A stretch of DNA of 64,000 nt from Leucocoprinus leucothites (lineage: Eukaryota; Basidiomycota; Agaricomycetes; Agaricales; Agaricaceae), in contig JAACJO010000008.1 in the NCBI GenBank assembly GCA_013368445.1, forward strand, positions 1,860,001 through 1,924,000. The letters run 5' to 3'. Positions 1 through 11,470 of this stretch are shown here, in pieces. The stretch's first letter is position 1. Each line of letters begins with the position of its first letter. The notes beneath the pieces were generated by a model. That model did not search any database, had not been told where the DNA came from, and was given only the letters and a program-made list of their open reading frames with translations. Position numbers and translations under genes: made by a program.

Positions 1-1
1 T

Positions 2-142
2 TATGCGAAGAAGGGTGCTTCCGGGCCAGAGAAACAACGAGGGTCGTCGGCTGAGAGGGAGTTGAAGGCAGAAGACAAGGCGGGGTTTTGGGCGCATGAT
101 GAAGGTATAGATGAGATACAACGGCTGGTGAAGGAGGCTTGA
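2..142 (+). CDS. 3' end of an unidentified gene (partial)
   Basis: An open frame enters from the left edge and stops at TGA 140-142, giving 46 codons. The encoded tail is hydrophilic and charged (Lys, Glu, Arg), ends in RLVKEA, and has no stop before the edge. It could be the C-terminal end of a gene lying mostly outside the window. No domain is recognisable. The call rests only on openness and charged composition, so chance remains possible. Confidence 0.35.
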   Translation, partial: YAKKGASGPEKQRGSSAERELKAEDKAGFWAHDEGIDEIQRLVKEA

Positions 143-994
143 CGGCTGGCTTTTGAGTCTGTGTGGGTGTCTAGTCAGTCACTTTTGGGATGGCGCCAAA
201 TTTCTAGTGCCAGCCGCGCAATCGATATCCAGTGGATCGTCCTTGCAATGCCTTTCGTCAGCACGCCCATCGCGCGATGTTTTCACAACCAAACGCTCGA
301 GCTCTTCGCACTACTATCTGTCGTTTTCATTGGGATCTTTCTTGCCTGTCTGATATCATATTGCAAGCACGATGTTCATTCCACATCATGTCCAAGCTGG
401 CATTCTCTCAACGCACTTCTAGGATTTTTTTTACACAATTTCCACTCAAGAGTTGACTAATCTTATATCATGCGTTCATGGCATTACTATTGCTTTCAGA
501 GTTTATCGATCCCTGGGTATTTTGTGTCCATCGTCCTTCGCTTAAGTGCCGAAATTCGACCTATCGCTCCCCTCTTCCCCTTTCCATTACCCTAATCATC
601 GCCTTGTGGTCGCTCGGCTTGATTTCCTCTTCGCCTCGTGTTCAAGCTAGAACCCTGGTCCTCAGGAGAGGCTTGAGCGCTGAGCGTCGTCCTAACATGA
701 TTTGCACGGCTAGTTTTCCGGGCATGCTTCGAAAACCTACCTAAGCCCTCTGCCCCGCTGGAACCTTTCTAGACGAGCTAAGAGACTTCTATCTATATCT
801 GTGTTGACCTCTACATCTGTGCATAGGCTGTCGGCCGTATACGTGGGAAGGGTAACCTTACTGCAGAGCACCAGCCGCCCTGCAACCCACATAGTCAACT
901 TGCTGCCTCCCACCATCATAGCCGCGGACTTCATGGTGATCAAGTTATGAAGTTTATCCACAACTCTGGGATCGCCCATCATGGTGTGTCTTTG

Positions 995-1026
<32 letters not shown>
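995..1026. repeat. Compound (CA)n(TA)n microsatellite
   Basis: Eight CA dinucleotides are followed directly by eight TA dinucleotides. The matching stretch before unit 3 (about 16450-16480) lacks the run, so it expanded in unit 1 or was lost in unit 3. Confidence 0.9.
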
Positions 1027-1402
1027 CTATTCATTATCAGAATTTTAATGTCGATTGTACAAGCACGAAACTTGCTTTTTTGAGCACCAGAAGAGACCAA
1101 GGATACCACAGCTGCATAGTCTGACCTCATTAGCCTATGGGATATCCAGAGTTAATCTAGCTGCTTGGGATTCGAGGAGCCTCAACCGTTGGCGTAAGTC
1201 CCTCCATTTCTCCGATATTATTATTATCAAGCTCAAAGTAATCCCTAGTACATGACCCCTAAGACGTTCAAGTGGAATAAGCTCCTAAGCATACCCTCAA
1301 CCCAGCGCAAATAGTTGATTACTGGAAACTCATCAAAAAATGAGGGTTTATGAAATAGCGCGTCCTCGCAGGATAGACCCCATTCGACAGTGATTCCTCG
1401 CC

Positions 1403-1990
1403 ATGGAAGCCATGATCACTGCTGACCACAAACATGGTGACGAATATCTGCATCGTCCGGTACTCGCTACTGAAACCCTACAACAGAACGAGGTCCGTCT
1501 TCTCATCTCCTCGGATTCTTCTCCTTTTGTTGATATTTTTCATGACAGCGAGTGGTCGACGAAGAGCGATTCAAAACGGGCTTTGACCCGAGAAGAGCCT
1601 GGCGTAAAGGGGCTTTCAGCGTTATAGCGGTTAGGCGTATGGTGATTCTCGCCAATCAGCAACACGACGCTTCCGCAGAGTAGTAAGCGTCTAGTTGAAC
1701 AAGTACAAAGCGGAATTAGAAAAGGTGAGCGAAAGCCGATCTCCGTATGTGATAGGACACTGGTGATGCTATGAAAGTCATACAGGGAATCATAGAGGAT
1801 ACTTCGGTTTGCCCCCTTGTGTGATTTAAAAAAAACTAGTATTTGCGGCTGTACCCCTTTCCTTCTTGATATACCGTGTACACACAATCTGCCGATTTGA
1901 ATTGATCTCATGCCACCCCGAGTGTCTGAAGTCTCTGGGAGTACTGCCACCGGACATAAATTTGATGGATTAATTTACTGTAGAACGAAA
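1403..1990 (+). repeat. Conserved leader module, copy 1
   Basis: This stretch recurs near 7905-8430 and 16845-17420. It contains a small plus-strand frame starting MEAMITADHK that reads FHDSEWS..SDSKRAL in all three copies. In this copy the frame ends early because a TCG codon of the other copies is TAG (1624-1626). It may be a decayed exon, a small ORF or a regulatory block; coding function is not shown. Confidence 0.5.
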
Positions 1991-2828
1991 CAACCGCTGT
2001 ACACAGCTGTACTAAGCAATTGATCGTCCCTGTGAATGCGTGGAAATCAAAGCAGCACTGGGAGGCTCTAAAAGAGATCGCAGATCTGCTGTCAGCGATT
2101 ATTATATTGAAGTCACCATCATCGCCTCACAGGTAAGTACCGGCGCTGCAAAGAACTTGAGTGTCTTCTCCTCATCCTCGCTCGTTATTCTGGTTGGTTC
2201 CTGTTAGCCCTGAGGCTCAGTAGCTGAGAGCATGAAGCGCTCGATCTGCTTCTGTCTGCCATCATCACTATATGATGGGACCTCTTGTTTACATCCAATT
2301 GGAACCGCCATGGATCAAGTTCTAAAGATCTAATCAGTCACGCCTTGGCTATTCATCACGGCAACTTCCATCATTCATCGCCACCTACTTACTTCAAGAA
2401 TACATTGACATTCATACGTGAGTCAACCTCTCGCCTCTATCTCCTGATCTCGGGTAGCTTCAGGTGGACAACAACGGAGTATTTTCACTTGAATGTATCT
2501 TAATCCCTCACTTACGGCAGCGGTGTTTAACGTTCAGGTGAGGTGTTTTTTTCTACCTGAACGTCGTTTTCCATGTCTGATAACAATCAGATCATTTCTC
2601 AACGTGATTAGGCAAAGTCTTCCCAGAAATTGTCAGTTTTCCAGCTTCTTGCTTGTCTTCTGGTCGCCCTTTGAGAGAAGAAATCATTGAGTTGCTCGAT
2701 GCCAGTGATGATCCCAGTGATGACTTTGCCGTTACTACGATTTCTCAGAAGGCAATTACATTCTCACATATCTACCATATACAAGCTTCCTTCTCTCTGC
2801 CAGCATCCTCAATGAATGTATCGGCGCC

Positions 2829-5800
2829 ATGACCTCAAACTCAACCTCTTCCTCCGAACTGGCTTCGAGGACCATATCCAGACCCATGACCACAATCCGA
2901 CGACGACTTCTCTCTCGCCTCTTGGTATTCTTCTTTCTTGAGATTGCCTTCATTGCCCTTGGTATCGCGTGCTTATCCAATGAACTTCCCTGCTCCCTAT
3001 TCTCCTCCCCCACTCTCACAAAAGCCATATTCACCGTCCTATTTATTGCATGGCATGCCGTGGCCATAATGTGCGCTCAAGAAATAGTTTTCCAATCGTT
3101 TAGCAGTGAATGGTATTTCCTGCTACAAAAACAAGGAAAGCTAGTCCCAGGATATACCGACATGGTTTCGACAATCACGTCTGGATTCCGGAACCGCTTC
3201 TTGCATTTTTTCGGCCGATCGACTAGCTTTGCCTATCGCTTATCCTATATTGCCTCTTGGGTGCTGTTTGCCCTATCTGGGATCGGTCCAGGGTCCATAA
3301 ATGTGGATGATGTTCCACGTTTCAGTCGAACGACTATAAATATAACCAATTTCACCTTTACCGGAGGGGACACTGACGGTATCTTGAAAGACCCTATTGT
3401 TCGCGCTGGTCATGTTGTTGAACTCGAACTCCGAGAGAGCACCCCATTCAAGTTTGCTACGGAGGAGCATGTTGTGGTAGGATGGCCGCAAGTTGAAGCA
3501 GGGAAAATGACGGGGGATATGGAGTTTCCGAGCGATGCACTATTCTATAACATGACTTGCTGGTGGGAAGCACCATCGTTCAATATGTCACAGTGGAACA
3601 CAACCTGGTATGCCGGAGGGTTCGCTTGGTACCCTTGGACTACCCCAGATCCTGATACCTTTTACGACGGCGGTTAGTGATTAGCTCCCCTCAATCTTCA
3701 TCGTTAGTTGCTGATACCAACTAGGGCTGATGTCAATGTTTCGGTTTTCTACAAATCAAGACTTCACACCCGACAATTTTCCTATCCCAACTCCGGCAGT
3801 TGAGCCAATCGGGCTATCTGGATATCTGTTCTTTGGCCGCAACAGTTCATTTCCAGATAAACCATCCGAGAAGAGGACCTTGAGCCTCGATAACTTACCA
3901 ACAATCTTCAATGATTCCGGTTTTCACTTCATTGATTTCGACGGCGCAGATGGCCACTTCAAGTCACCTCTTGCCTCATTTCTTCTCTGTGACCCCACAG
4001 CCCGGGTCTTTGACGGGCAGGTGCGATTTAGTAGAACCAACACAGCCATTACCCTCCAGTCAACCACTCCAACCAACTTTGGGAAAGCGAATGTCGGCAA
4101 CATCTCTCCCGACGCCGCGAACGTAGTACTCGGTCTCAGTCTCTTGGGCGCACTCGACGCCGAGGACACTGACGTTCGTATATTCATCGGAGAGATCGCA
4201 TCTCAAACATTTATCAATGATACCTCGCTTGACTTCAGTCGAAATGGCTCGAACTCTTTCGATGTCGGGCTCCTCCCGCTTCAAGAAATACAAAACAACC
4301 TAAATCAATTAATGCGATCTAGTTCAAAGGCACTGTCAGCCAATCTCAACACTCAAAACGCCGTGGCGCAGGAGCATACCCTTCTACCTGTGACGGGTGC
4401 TATTCAGAAGGGGGAACAGGTGCTTACTGCCAGTCGAGACTTTTTGATCGCCATAATTTGTTTGGTCTTCACGGCAGTCCTTGCAATGGTTTTAAACGTG
4501 CTTCTTTTTAGTGTATGGAGCACCCCGGCCTTCACGCTTGAATCGCTATTCCAGACATCGGATGAAACTCAAATCAAAACTGGTTTAAAAACCCCACATA
4601 TGTACGCCTCAATTTCTTTTCAATAGTTAAGTGCCATGACTAAGACCGTCATAGATCCCCACCTTACATCTCTCCCTACCCAGACACTGTGCGATCTGCT
4701 ACGAAAAATCGACTCCTTCGCCTTGTAGGCTTTGTGCTACTTGAGGTAGCATTTTTTTTTCTCGTCCTCGTGTGCTCAAGAACACCCTTGGTCGTCAACG
4801 TACCTCTTCTACCGTTGTCTTCAGTCAAGGGCGCTTTCACGGTGCTATTCATCATCTGGCATGGTTTAGCCACATTCCTCCTCTTAGATGCGGTTTCATT
4901 TGCATACAGCTGCGAGTGGTCGCTACAGCGTCGTAGGGCAAGTTTGTTTATACGAGAGGAAGCAGATCGCGTCTCCAGATTGACTTCGGGGAACCTTGAC
5001 AAGATGCGATACTTTTTTACAGGGAGGTCTAGTGCTACGTTTCGCATAGCATTCGCAGCGTTTATTGCCTTTGCCTCCCTCAATTCTTTCGCACCTGGTA
5101 CCCTGTCATTGGGCCAAATAACAACTCAAGTTAATACCACACTTAACATTGCCGACCTCTCGCTACTCACATCATCCCAGGACGACGACAACGATAACAA
5201 CTCCGACTTTCTTCAGAGTCGAGCCGATGCCGTGACCTTGCTGGAGCATCATGAAGGATTCAATTTCAGATATGAGGTTCCGCCCAATTGGGTTATGGCT
5301 TGGCCGGACGAAACCACTATCAACTCGTACATTGTTGGGATGGTTGAATACCCAACGGACGTCATTCACTTCAATTATTCCTGCGCTTGGGAGGTGCCTG
5401 AGATAGGCGGGCTCAACGGCACCACGGCCTGGTATCTTGATGGCCAACCTGAGGCTTGGCAGCTCTGGAGTGATCCACTACCTAATTTCTCTTACACCGG
5501 AGGTGAGATTTGGTGCTGCTTCGAGGAGAGCTCCAAGTTAATGACAATTCAACAGGATTCCTCCCATTATACAGATATATAGACATACAACCAGATGGTC
5601 GTCTGGCAGTGCTTGCTCTCGGAACCAACTCGTCCCTTCCCGTTGATCCCGACGAAGACAAGCGCTCGTTTCTCAACCTCGACAATCTTCCAACGTTGTA
5701 TCACCCTTCAGGTATAAACCTCAATGATTCCGACGGTGACCCTTCACAGTGGACGTCTCCACTCTCGACCATTTTATATTGTGATCCTCAACTCCAAGTA

Positions 5801-6373
5801 TCTGGAGGGCGCGCTCAGCTCTCCCCAGACAAATCCCTGACGCTGGCAGCTTCAGGGTTATCACGGATCGGCAATATACCCGACGAGGCAGTAACCACAC
5901 TCTTCGCCTCCGCTTTACTTCTCACACTCGACACAGCAGATGAAACAGATAAGCCGTGGGTCGGAGCACAGTCAATCGACATGTTCCTGCCAGTCACATC
6001 CGATGACGATTTCTCGAAGTATCCAAGCGGCGTTCCACTGCACAATATCACAACCATAAATTCCAAATTCAACGATTACACACTATCCGCAAGCAAAGCT
6101 TTCGCTGACGGCCTCTACGCAAATCCTCATAACCAGTCGGATCTCACACCACAGACTCGGCTCGTTGCCGGTATTGGAGAGGTCCAGCGGCAAGGGCTGG
6201 CAAGCGACAAGCGCCTTGGCATTCTTTCTCTGTGCCTGTCTGTTGCGTGTGCGATCTTGTATGGGTTGTTGGTGCGCTGGCTTGCGGTACATGGTGGTGA
6301 ACCGTTTGAACTTGCCAGTCTCCTTCCTGTTATCTCAGCGGAAAAGGAGGAATCGTTTATGCCGCTGGACTAG
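2829..6373 (+). CDS. Two-half multi-pass membrane glycoprotein, copy A
   Basis: The model joins 2829-3672, 3725-4601, 4655-5502 and 5556-6373 (1128 aa). The introns are 52-53 bp with GT-AG ends, and the phases match at every join. The protein is an internal duplication. Each half has an Arg-rich start, two hydrophobic segments (about 31-49 and 62-84; 593-612 and 625-650), a third near 133-155 and 690-712, a large domain rich in N-glycosylation sequons (NITNFT, NMTCWW), and a closing segment (about 521-543 and 1075-1098). The halves share motifs such as SEW, TKAIFTVLFI / VKGAFTVLFI and MAW/VGWP. The start is the ATG in 'gcgccatgacc'. The family is not recognised; a surface or vacuolar receptor-like role is only a guess. 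A near-identical intact copy lies in unit 3. Confidence 0.8.
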
Positions 6374-8695
6374 AGTATCCTGGTGTAAGACGTGTATATT
6401 TCCTCAAAGTTTCGGTAGAATTGAATCGGACCATCGATCCACATGTTGTACCTTAATTAACAAACCAGTTCACCTAGATATGCAAAAAAATTCCTTGATC
6501 ATGTTTCGTGGACGTTCGAATGTTCTTGTATCCTATTCCGATCAATCTAAACCAAATCAGCGAGACCATAATCCTTCAAGCCCTGCATTCCAAGGTCTGC
6601 GCTCACAAGACAACCAGTTTGCGCATTCAGATAATGACGGGGCGTCAAGCATCGCCCCGTCAAACCATGGTTGTAGGTACAGATTCGACCTCTTCACCTT
6701 CGCTACTAACTCGATGTCGATGGTGGAACAAGACGATGGAGAATCAGGCGCATATTGATTAACAGTGGACGAAATTGAGGTCAGATCATTCAATCTTCTC
6801 CATTAGTGAGGCGTATGCCTGGAGATGTGACGCAGCAGGCAGGGAGGGTGATCTCTCTGGGAAGAACAATTGTAGATCGGAGGTTCTGATTTTCCGGTTC
6901 GAGCTTGCGTTCCAGGCGTTATGAGCATCATCCAATTGGGGAGTGGAGGAGGGAGGAGACGCAGAGTTTGGTTGAGGGGTCCATGAGTTTGCAGGACGGG
7001 TCCATGGAGAACGTGGGTTCGTCTCTGCATTGATCATCATATCAATACTGCTCGTAAGAACAATCAGTGCAGTAGGGCGTATAGTCAGATATCAGATATA
7101 ATCCGGGTAAGCTTCTAAGGCAGCAACTTTTCGTCAACGAAAATCCGTGCGTCTCCAGCCTCGATTGATGGTACGAACCTATCCCCGCACTCTCGACTTG
7201 GACTACTGTCGTTGGTGTGCGCCCGAGAGTCAAGGAAGGGAGTTCAAAGCTTGAATAAAGTTAGACGTATCCAGATCCTGTTGTGAAGCAAACAGACGCT
7301 CGTCAAACCGCGAGCTCTTGTTTCTAGTCTGAGTATCGGGGTGGTGACGTTGAAAGATATTTGCGTTACTCACTATCATACAATCGAAGGATGCGTAAGC
7401 GGACAAATGAAGGCAAGTCCCCTCCAACCTGTCTTGCACCACTAAGAGTCATCGTAGCTGCTCTTCGAGCTATGTGAATCTCAAAGTTTTGATATCTGCT
7501 TTATGCGCCGCTCAATGAGTCACACCCTATGCTGGTGTATCAGATAACCGCAAAAATTAGAGCGCATAAGACTCTGAGGGGATTATCCTGCTCTTGAAAG
7601 GTATAGACAGTCCAGCTTCATCAATAATAGCCAGCCGAGTGCTTCATAGCGGCGCGGGCGACTAGAACTAATAGAATTGTTAGCACACAAAGAGCACACC
7701 AGCAACACTGAGTGCATACCTTAAGTATGAACTACATACTGAGCCCGAGCACCGGGCCCACCTGGATAGGGATGATAATGCTGGTGAAAAAAGATCGAGG
7801 GCCAAGCATGGGCAAACGGTAAACGCCTTATTATATTGACTTACTCACGGACCCCTAGATCCTTGCGCCTCCCCTTCTGTGAGACATGAGGCCAGCAACG
7901 AATAAACAGCAATGACGAATGTCTGCATCGTCCGGTGCTGGCCACTAAAAACCCACAACAGAACAAGGTCTGTCTTCTCGTTTCCTTGGATTCCTCTCAT
8001 TTTCCATGACAGCGAGTGGTCTATGAGGAGCGATTCAAAACGGGCTCTGACTCGAAAAGAGCCTTGCGTAAAGGGGTTTTCAGCGTTATCGCGATTGGGC
8101 GTATGGTGATTCTCGCCAATCAGCAACGCGACGCTTTTGCAGAGTAGTAATAAGAGCAGGCACAAAGCGGAATTAGAAAACGTGAGCAAAACTCGATCTC
8201 CCTATGCATGACACTGTTAATGCTGTAGAAATCTCATCGATTAAAGAGCATGCTTCGACTTTCCTTCAACGCCATTGAAAGGTTGAACCAAATTAGTATT
8301 TGCGGTTGCACTCCTTCCCTCCGACCTGATATATCTTGTACACATAATCTGCCGCTTTGAATTGATCTCATGCTACTCCCATGAGTCTCTGGATATAGTA
8401 CCGTCGGGATCTTTGCCACATTGTCTGATGGGTAATTCTACTGACTACGACACGTTAACATGTACTACTAAGTCCCCAAGTCCCCATGGCAAACCGGTGC
8501 CCAGAGTCTGAAACCAAAGTAAATGAGTTTATACGAGAAAAAGATCCAACAGGCGCTACGATAACGAAACGGATGTCAAATATATAATAGTCGGCGATGG
8601 GTGCTCGGATGCGAAATCCAAGCGCAGACGGGAGCCCATCTCCACAGTCCGTAAGGTTAGTAACTCGCATATTACAGGCGATATAAAAAAGTTGA
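6374..8695. other. Gene-free spacer: unit 1 tail and unit 2 leader
   Basis: About 6790-7790 is the unit 1 tail, homologous to about 15350-16000. From about 7905 the unit 2 leader starts. Short open frames occur on both strands, but none keeps its frame between the repeats apart from the leader-module frame. Confidence 0.6.
7905..8430 (+). repeat. Conserved leader module, copy 2
   Basis: Homologous to 1430-1960 and 16870-17400. The FHDSEWS..SDSKRAL frame is present and runs on to LSRLGVW and a stop at 8107-8109, but the N-terminal part of the frame (MEAMITADHK in the other copies) is shifted here. Confidence 0.5.
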
Positions 8696-10866
8696 TCATG
8701 GTATCAAATTCCACTTGATACCACTGTTTGTACAGATCATGCGTACAAATAACTCGTCACGATTAAGGAGCCAGAATTTCTCTACCTTATCAAATTTATG
8801 GCCATCCGTATCAGGTGCAGACCAGGTGATCATGATCTCGAGCTCATTCAAAAAACCTGTTTTCTTGATCCCTATAATATCGTGCAGCTCGATTGTAATT
8901 GACGGAGTCACAAGGGAAAAATAAAATGTCGTTGGGGTCAAGGTAATGAACCCAGGGATAGAGGAACCGTGATGGTGGGCAGGATATCCTATCGATTGAT
9001 TTAGGAGCTAAACATCTCCAGTAAATTTTTCACGTACTATGCGTATTTGGAGATGGGTTGATCAAGTTTATGAGGGACGGTGTGTCATCTTCTGGCTGGC
9101 CAGTCTAGCATGATTTCAGGCGCAGCTGAGAGCAAGAAGATGAAGGATACCTTACCTGCTCCTTGATGAATTGTATACCATCCTGCAGTAAGGATATCCC
9201 TGAAATAAGAGCCTTCCCCAGGCCTTTGGCCGGCATAACCGTGGCATCGATGTGGTCACCAACCATCGACGAGCTGGGTGAATCCACCGGAGGAGATTCG
9301 GCGGAAACTGGCTTTCCTTTGGCGAGCTTCGAGTGGTTTATCTCAAGACCAGCAGCGACTCGCTGAGAGATAAGCTCCATAGCGTATTCCGTGTCCGTAG
9401 GAACGTTCAACATGAGGGGAGGCAAGCTGAATACTGTCAATAACGCTCATAAAAAAAGAAGGATATACTGACCGAAGCCTCTCATCTGGGGATAATGCTA
9501 GGATGACGGGCACCGCATGCCAAAATAAGAATCCCAAAGCACCCGAAACTCCTTTCAGTACAAATCTTGCCGGGATCAACAGTGATCCAAGAAATAGTAG
9601 GAGTATTAACTAATTCGTACTTCAGTTTTTTTTTGAACTTTCAAAGGCCTTACTTACACTGAGATAAAGCCATGAACTGGACGGATTTCTCCATAAAAAT
9701 ATGCTTAGAAGACATTAGATTAAAAGTCCTAGAGTGAAGATTTAAAGGGCATACTTTTTTATTCTTTCATGGAAATCCGCGATTTCATTCATGAGGAACA
9801 ATCCCAGACGTTTGATTTCTTGGATTTCGTCAGAATCGCCGGTGTCCTCCAGAATAGTCCGTTCGCTAGTATCTTCTCCGTTTGAATGTGCTTGTACTTC
9901 AGGATGCGCTTTGACCTTGACGGTTTTTTGCTTTTCTTTAGGAGGAAGCATGAACAGTCTGCCCAAACGCCACACGTCACCCACCCCAAGGAGAGATGGA
10001 GAAGACAATCGTTGAAACAACTGTTCACTAAACTTGTCCGAGTGAGAGATCTCTTCACGATGCCTCTTCAGCTGGGATTGACTCGGATATGGAAGAAATC
10101 TATGCTTGAGGAGTATGAAGATGAGACTGAAGAAGAAAGCGGCCGGCAAAAGTTCCGACCACCAAAGAACCCAAAAACCCTAGAGCGAGGTTTGTACTAG
10201 TGAGTGAAAGTGATTGCAGAAAAGTTGATTCCGCCAGGACGCACTGCACAACGAATGGTACTTTGGTACCTGTCCTCCCATTTCGCCAGGCGATATAGCT
10301 TGACGATAAAGGGGGTGTAGTGCGGAACAACAGCTAAATAGACGCGCTGTGATGCGAGCCTAAAACGATCCAAGGTAAATTCCTGAGGGGGGGTTTTGGG
10401 AGGAGGAAGGAGCGGTAACAGGAAATGCTGAAACAAGAGGTTAAATGGCAAATTCTCCCAAATAAGTGTAAGACCTCACGTATGCCACTTGTTTTGAGAG
10501 ACACCCGTAGTGAGATGAATGGTCTGGAGCTGACTCTCCAGGACCAGGGGTACTCTCTGGATCCGTGGGTCCTCCTTCGTCTTCAGGAATATCCAAAGAC
10601 ATAAATGCTTTCGAAGGCTTCTCAACGGCTTCTGGTGCTTTGACTTCGTTGACATACTAGAAGAGTCATAAATGTAGGGGATTTGTGGGTGGACCGAATT
10701 AACACACTGTAGAGAACAAGCGAAGGATGCGTTCTATTTCCTCATTTTCATATGTTTCGCGTAACCGAGCGTCGTTGGACTGCTCCAAATTCTTCACAGT
10801 AGAACTGGGAGCTATCTCGAGACTGCCAGGTAGAGTGGGTGAGGTCGCAGGAGGGGGCGAATCCAT
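8696..10866 (-). CDS. GRAM-like domain multi-pass membrane protein
   Basis: The minus-strand model joins, in transcript order, 10866-10708, 10656-10480, 10427-10245, 10179-9755, 9703-9658, 9609-9473, 9426-9156 and 9007-8696 (569 aa). All phases match. The N-terminus is acidic and Pro/Ser-rich. A hydrophobic segment precedes HRFLPYP and a charged RHREEI stretch (exon 4). A second hydrophobic region (LILLLFLGSLL...LFWHAVPVI) follows in exon 6, and a block with PTDTEYAMELISQRV in exon 7. The C-terminal exon has the GRAM-like pattern GFITLTP...IIGIKKTG...RDELFVRM. GRAM modules bind membrane lipids; the family resembles uncharacterised fungal DUF3292-type proteins. The last intron (148 bp) is unusually long and could hide an exon. 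The gene looks intact although the neighbouring unit 2 gene is dead, and it is absent from units 1 and 3. Confidence 0.65.
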
Positions 10867-11470
10867 TGTAGAGCAAGATTGCAAGGTGCACAGAAAGCAT
10901 AATGCGTCTACAGTGCATGTCTTATAGTGTGGAGCACGATTAAACACTGATCCGGCCTCGAGGACTCTAAATAGGATCGCTAAGTATACTGTGACCATCA
11001 CACCAACGCCACTATCCTCGCATCATAGCCGCCCAGAGCACGACCAAGCAGCTCGCAGTTCGCCAATCGACCTTCTTGACCCTCATTATGAAGAAAGCTT
11101 GAAGTTTATCCTCATCCTGGTTGGTTCCTGTTTACGCCAGATGGCAGAGAGTCAGCAACTGGAAACATAAAGTTCTTCTAGCCGCTATCATCACCATGCA
11201 TGAATGACCAGTTGGAACGAGGCGTCTGGGCGCCATGGATCGTCGATCAATCCATCAAGTTCCAGTCAGTTCCGCTCTGACTTCGATCACAGCAACCTTC
11301 CATCTGCCATCATCACCGCCAACCTACTTTAATCAGAATACGTTGACACCTATACAAAAGTCGATCTCTCGCCTGTGTCTCCTGGTCTCGAATAGCATCA
11401 GGATTCAGGTGTGCGTCGGCGAGCAAGTCTCACTTGAATGAACGGCGCTTTTATCTAAACATCATCTTCC
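10867..11470. other. Spacer between the GRAM-like gene and pseudogene B
   Basis: This holds the divergent 5' flanks of the two genes. Similarity to units 1 and 3 resumes at about 11090 ('ctcatcctggttggttcctg'). An in-frame upstream ATG of the GRAM-like gene lies at 11001, but the intervening residues look less like coding sequence. Confidence 0.5.

Larger units (their letters stand above)
143..2828. other. Gene-free leader of tandem unit 1
   Basis: No convincing gene is seen. From about 590 on the DNA matches the region before unit 3 (from about 16085), and from about 1430 it also matches unit 2 (from about 7905). It holds a CA/TA microsatellite, the conserved leader module and, just before the gene, about 250 bp shared only with unit 3. 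Confidence 0.6.
590..7800 (+). repeat. Tandem unit 1 of a triplicated 6-8 kb segment
   Basis: This direct repeat contains the leader module, the two-half membrane protein gene and a 3' tail (about 6790-7790). The tail recurs after unit 2 at about 15350-16000; for example, a block ending in 'ccgggcccacctggataggg' is found near 7755 and near 15957. Boundaries are approximate because they were placed by eye. Units 1 and 3 are visibly closer to each other than either is to unit 2. Confidence 0.85.

Noticed and set aside
4689..5582. Second half of copy A as a separate gene starting at GTG
   Set aside because: There is no ATG, the distance from the previous stop is only about 60 bp, and a consensus intron joins it in frame to the first half in both intact copies.
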